From Rhodoferax sp. (GTDB lineage Bacteria > Pseudomonadota > Gammaproteobacteria > Burkholderiales > Burkholderiaceae_C), in contig NZ_JADMJN010000002.1 of NCBI RefSeq assembly GCF_018780565.1, positions 248,001 through 312,000 of the forward strand: a stretch of 64,000 nt of DNA, given 5' to 3'. The notes under the pieces are model-generated. The model searched no databases. It saw only the letters and a program-made list of their open reading frames with translations, and had not been told where the DNA came from. The position numbers were made by a program, and so were the translations under genes. Numbering within the stretch: position 1 is the stretch's first letter; every line of letters begins with the position of its first letter. Shown in pieces: positions 62,404-64,000 of the stretch.

Positions 62404-62635
62404 CGGGAAACTAAATTTAGAGGGTGTGAGCCAGATGATTGTCTCGATTTTGCAACTGATGGGTTTTTCCGTGGGTAAACCGGTAAACTCGCGCGCCAGT
62501 GAAAATCCTCAAAGCAAGCCCTCAAAAGCTCGTATTGGGGGTATAACGGCAGAGACTTCGGAGCGTGCTGAACGCACAAAACAAACATCCGCCAATGAAG
62601 TGCATGCGCAGGCAAATTCTGCGAGGAGGCAAGAA

Positions 62636-63739
62636 GTGAAAGCTCAACCCGGAAAAGCCAAAGCGGCGTCCAAAGTGACCAAGGCGGTTGTCAAGACCCA
62701 GCCAGCGGCCAAAGCCGCAGCCAAATCCAAAGCAAAGCCGGTGGCCAAAGCGCCGCCTCCTGCCAAAAAAGCAGTGCCGAAAGCAGCTCCCAAGGCGATC
62801 GCCAAGGTCAAGCCGGCGGTCAAAGCCGCAGTCAAACCCAAAGCAAAGCCGGTGGCCAAAGCGCCGCCTCCTGCAAAAACCGTGGCCAAGGTCGTTAAAA
62901 CTGCCCCCGCCAAAACCGTCAAGGCATCTCCGGCTGCGAAAGCAGCCAAGCCGGTAGCCAAAGTTCAATCAAAGGATGCAGTGAAAACAACGATCGAGAA
63001 AACCGCCAAACTCGCGGTGCCGGTGCCCAAGCCCAAAGCGGCGCCACCTGCGACCTCTGGCAAAGTGGTGACACCTGTTGCGTCCGTCAACGTCGCAACG
63101 CCCCCCGCGCCAGTGGCGGCCCCGGCCTCATCCGTGCCCGCCCGGGCAGGTCGTCCGTCCTCGCGCCTTGCGCAACTTACCGTTCCCTCCATGGCGCAAT
63201 CGGTGGCCTCAACGGCCGCCAAAGCCAGTTACACACAAACCATGTCATCTCCAACCATCGTTCCCTTAATCGCCGCAGCCATCAAAAAAGACCCCAAACT
63301 CGTCAACAACTGGAAAATCAAGCCGGTTGAGCAGTTGACCGATGCCGATCTGATCGCCATGCCCGATGAGGAGTACATGAACAGCACCCAGATGGCGTAT
63401 TTCCGTCTGAAGCTGTCCCTGCTGAAGCAGGACATCCTGAGCAACGCTGGCGAAACCACCGAGCATCTGCGTGAAGAAACGGTTGTGGTGCCCGACCCGG
63501 CTGACCGGGCCACCATTGAGGAAGAGCACGCCCTGGAGTTGCGTACCCGCGATCGCGAGCGCAAACTGTTGAAGAAGATCGAACAATCCATTGTTCGCAT
63601 CGATGCCGGCGACTATGGCTATTGTGATGAGACCGGTGAGCCCATTGGTGTCGGTCGCCTTCTGGCGCGTCCGACGGCAACCCTGTCCCTTGAGGCGCAA
63701 CAACGCCGCGAGCTCAAGCAGAAGATGTTCGGGGATTGA
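62636..63739 (+). CDS. dksA: RNA polymerase-binding protein DksA with H1-like N-terminal extension
   Basis: The C-terminal 150 residues are DksA: a coiled coil around MNSTQMAYFRLKLSLLKQDILSNAGETTEHLREE, then YGYCDETGEPIGVGRLLARPTATLSLEAQQRREL. Only one of the four zinc-finger cysteines remains, as in zinc-independent DksA of this and related groups. The preceding 200 residues are Lys/Ala/Pro repeats (KAKPVAKAPPPAK and the like), histone H1-like. GTG 62636 has AGGAGG seven bases upstream and is preferred; an ATG at 62434 would add 67 residues. A 111-bp offset duplication (62730 and 62841) lies in the tail. DksA mediates the stringent response with ppGpp. Confidence 0.85.
   Translation: MKAQPGKAKAASKVTKAVVKTQPAAKAAAKSKAKPVAKAPPPAKKAVPKAAPKAIAKVKPAVKAAVKPKAKPVAKAPPPAKTVAKVVKTAPAKTVKASPAAKAAKPVAKVQSKDAVKTTIEKTAKLAVPVPKPKAAPPATSGKVVTPVASVNVATPPAPVAAPASSVPARAGRPSSRLAQLTVPSMAQSVASTAAKASYTQTMSSPTIVPLIAAAIKKDPKLVNNWKIKPVEQLTDADLIAMPDEEYMNSTQMAYFRLKLSLLKQDILSNAGETTEHLREETVVVPDPADRATIEEEHALELRTRDRERKLLKKIEQSIVRIDAGDYGYCDETGEPIGVGRLLARPTATLSLEAQQRRELKQKMFGD
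62709..62880 (+). repeat. Tandem duplication in the dksA Lys/Ala-rich region
   Basis: Two nearly identical segments, each about 55 bp, start at 62709 and 62826 with their common core (AAGCAAAGCC) at 62730 and 62841, an offset of 111 bp (37 codons). They encode KAKPVAKAPPPAK-type units in frame. Confidence 0.8.
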
Positions 63740-63783
63740 CCAGCGCTTGCAGGCATCTTCTTTTTATCCCGGGCCTCAGTTTC

Positions 63784-64000
63784 ATGGCAACCAAAGACAA
63801 TAGCACTGGCTTGCTGTCCAAGATGGCCAAGTTCGTTCGCAATCCAACGAAGGATTGGTCTGAGCTTGACACGCCTGAACCGGAGTCGGAGCAAGAGAGT
63901 GGGTACAGCAAGCAGGCGCTCAAGGAAATGATCGAGCGCAAGCGGCAAAATGACTTTGTGCGTCGTCGGGAGTTTGATCAGCTCCGAAAACTGCGGCGCA
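63784..64000 (+). CDS. Hypothetical protein, truncated by the window end
   Basis: Only 72 codons are present: MATKDNSTGLLSKMAKFVRN, then acidic PEPESEQESG and a basic IERKRQNDFVRRREFDQLRKLRR. No domain is recognised. The gene is 44 bp after dksA on the same strand; a GGGCCTC leader precedes the ATG with no strong ribosome-binding site. The rest lies outside the window. Confidence 0.6.
   Translation, partial: MATKDNSTGLLSKMAKFVRNPTKDWSELDTPEPESEQESGYSKQALKEMIERKRQNDFVRRREFDQLRKLRR

Noticed and set aside
62434..62635. Longer start for dksA at ATG 62434
   Set aside because: Possible, but the extra 67 residues look unlike the family, and GTG 62636 has a strong AGGAGG at the right distance.

Overview
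The window looks like a piece of a Burkholderiales chromosome, most likely Comamonadaceae close to Rhodoferax or Polaromonas. The reasons are inferred from gene style: GC-rich sequence with a strong third-position bias, an orphan Bug-type tripartite-tricarboxylate receptor, several acyl-CoA oxidation clusters, a one-cysteine DksA with a lysine/alanine-rich N-terminus, a class A RNase P RNA, and small AT-rich palindromes scattered inside GC-rich genes. No rRNA, tRNA, insertion sequence, prophage, CRISPR array or complete mobile element was seen. Genes are densely packed; the only stretch over 300 bp without a protein gene (47542-48036) holds rnpB and the cysK/rnpB promoter region.

Layout. 1-2631: 3' part of a TctE-like sensor kinase, slmA, and an FAA-hydrolase-fold enzyme. 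2719-9422: a TetR regulator with a perfect palindrome in front of it, followed by a fatty-acid beta-oxidation operon (acyl-CoA dehydrogenase, DUF2147 protein, FadN-type FadB, thiolase) closed by a UUCG-loop terminator. 9477-11733: acyl-CoA thioesterase, DsbA-fold isomerase, enoyl-CoA hydratase. 11809-17895: a creB-creC / penicillin-binding protein / creD locus with near-perfect cre-tag direct repeats between the divergent PBP and creD genes. 17918-22402: a second TetR-controlled acyl-CoA set (PECR-like SDR, two acyl-CoA dehydrogenases, thioesterase). 22446-31681 on the minus strand: a Liv-type ABC transporter operon (livH-M-G-F) with an acyl-CoA synthetase and three tandem paralogous periplasmic binding proteins, which suggests uptake and CoA activation of a carboxylic acid feeding the neighbouring oxidation genes.

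31836-42474: enoyl-CoA hydratase, YciA-like thioesterase, Atm1-type ABC exporter, chemoreceptor, 7TMR-DISM diguanylate cyclase, HypT-like LysR regulator, pyrC, DUF3025 protein, and htpX with a sigma-32-like promoter. 42490-49585: FAD-dependent dehydrogenase, PAS-PAS-GGDEF-EAL protein, cysK, rnpB, a cysteine-free IscR-like Rrf2 regulator and divergent nhaR. 49588-57081: a pseudouridine-synthase-like protein without the catalytic aspartate, MtfA peptidase, a Nudix/metallo-beta-lactamase fusion, Bug receptor, YebC-family protein, cupin, glyoxalase-like protein, MAPEG protein and a carboxymuconolactone-decarboxylase-like protein. 57127-64000: dapF-DUF484-xerC, a small hypothetical protein, rlmI, a CobW-family GTPase with a His-rich loop, dksA with an H1-like tail, and the start of an unknown gene.

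Points most worth a second look: (i) a family of 17-bp AT-rich palindromes with 5-7-5 geometry, seven copies, six of them inside open reading frames of five unrelated genes without breaking them; (ii) the cre-tag between a PBP gene and creD; (iii) an IscR-like regulator with no cysteine, near cysK; (iv) a pseudouridine synthase with the catalytic Asp replaced by Glu; (v) the triple binding-protein array with separating hairpins. All homology statements come from reading motifs; no database search was run.
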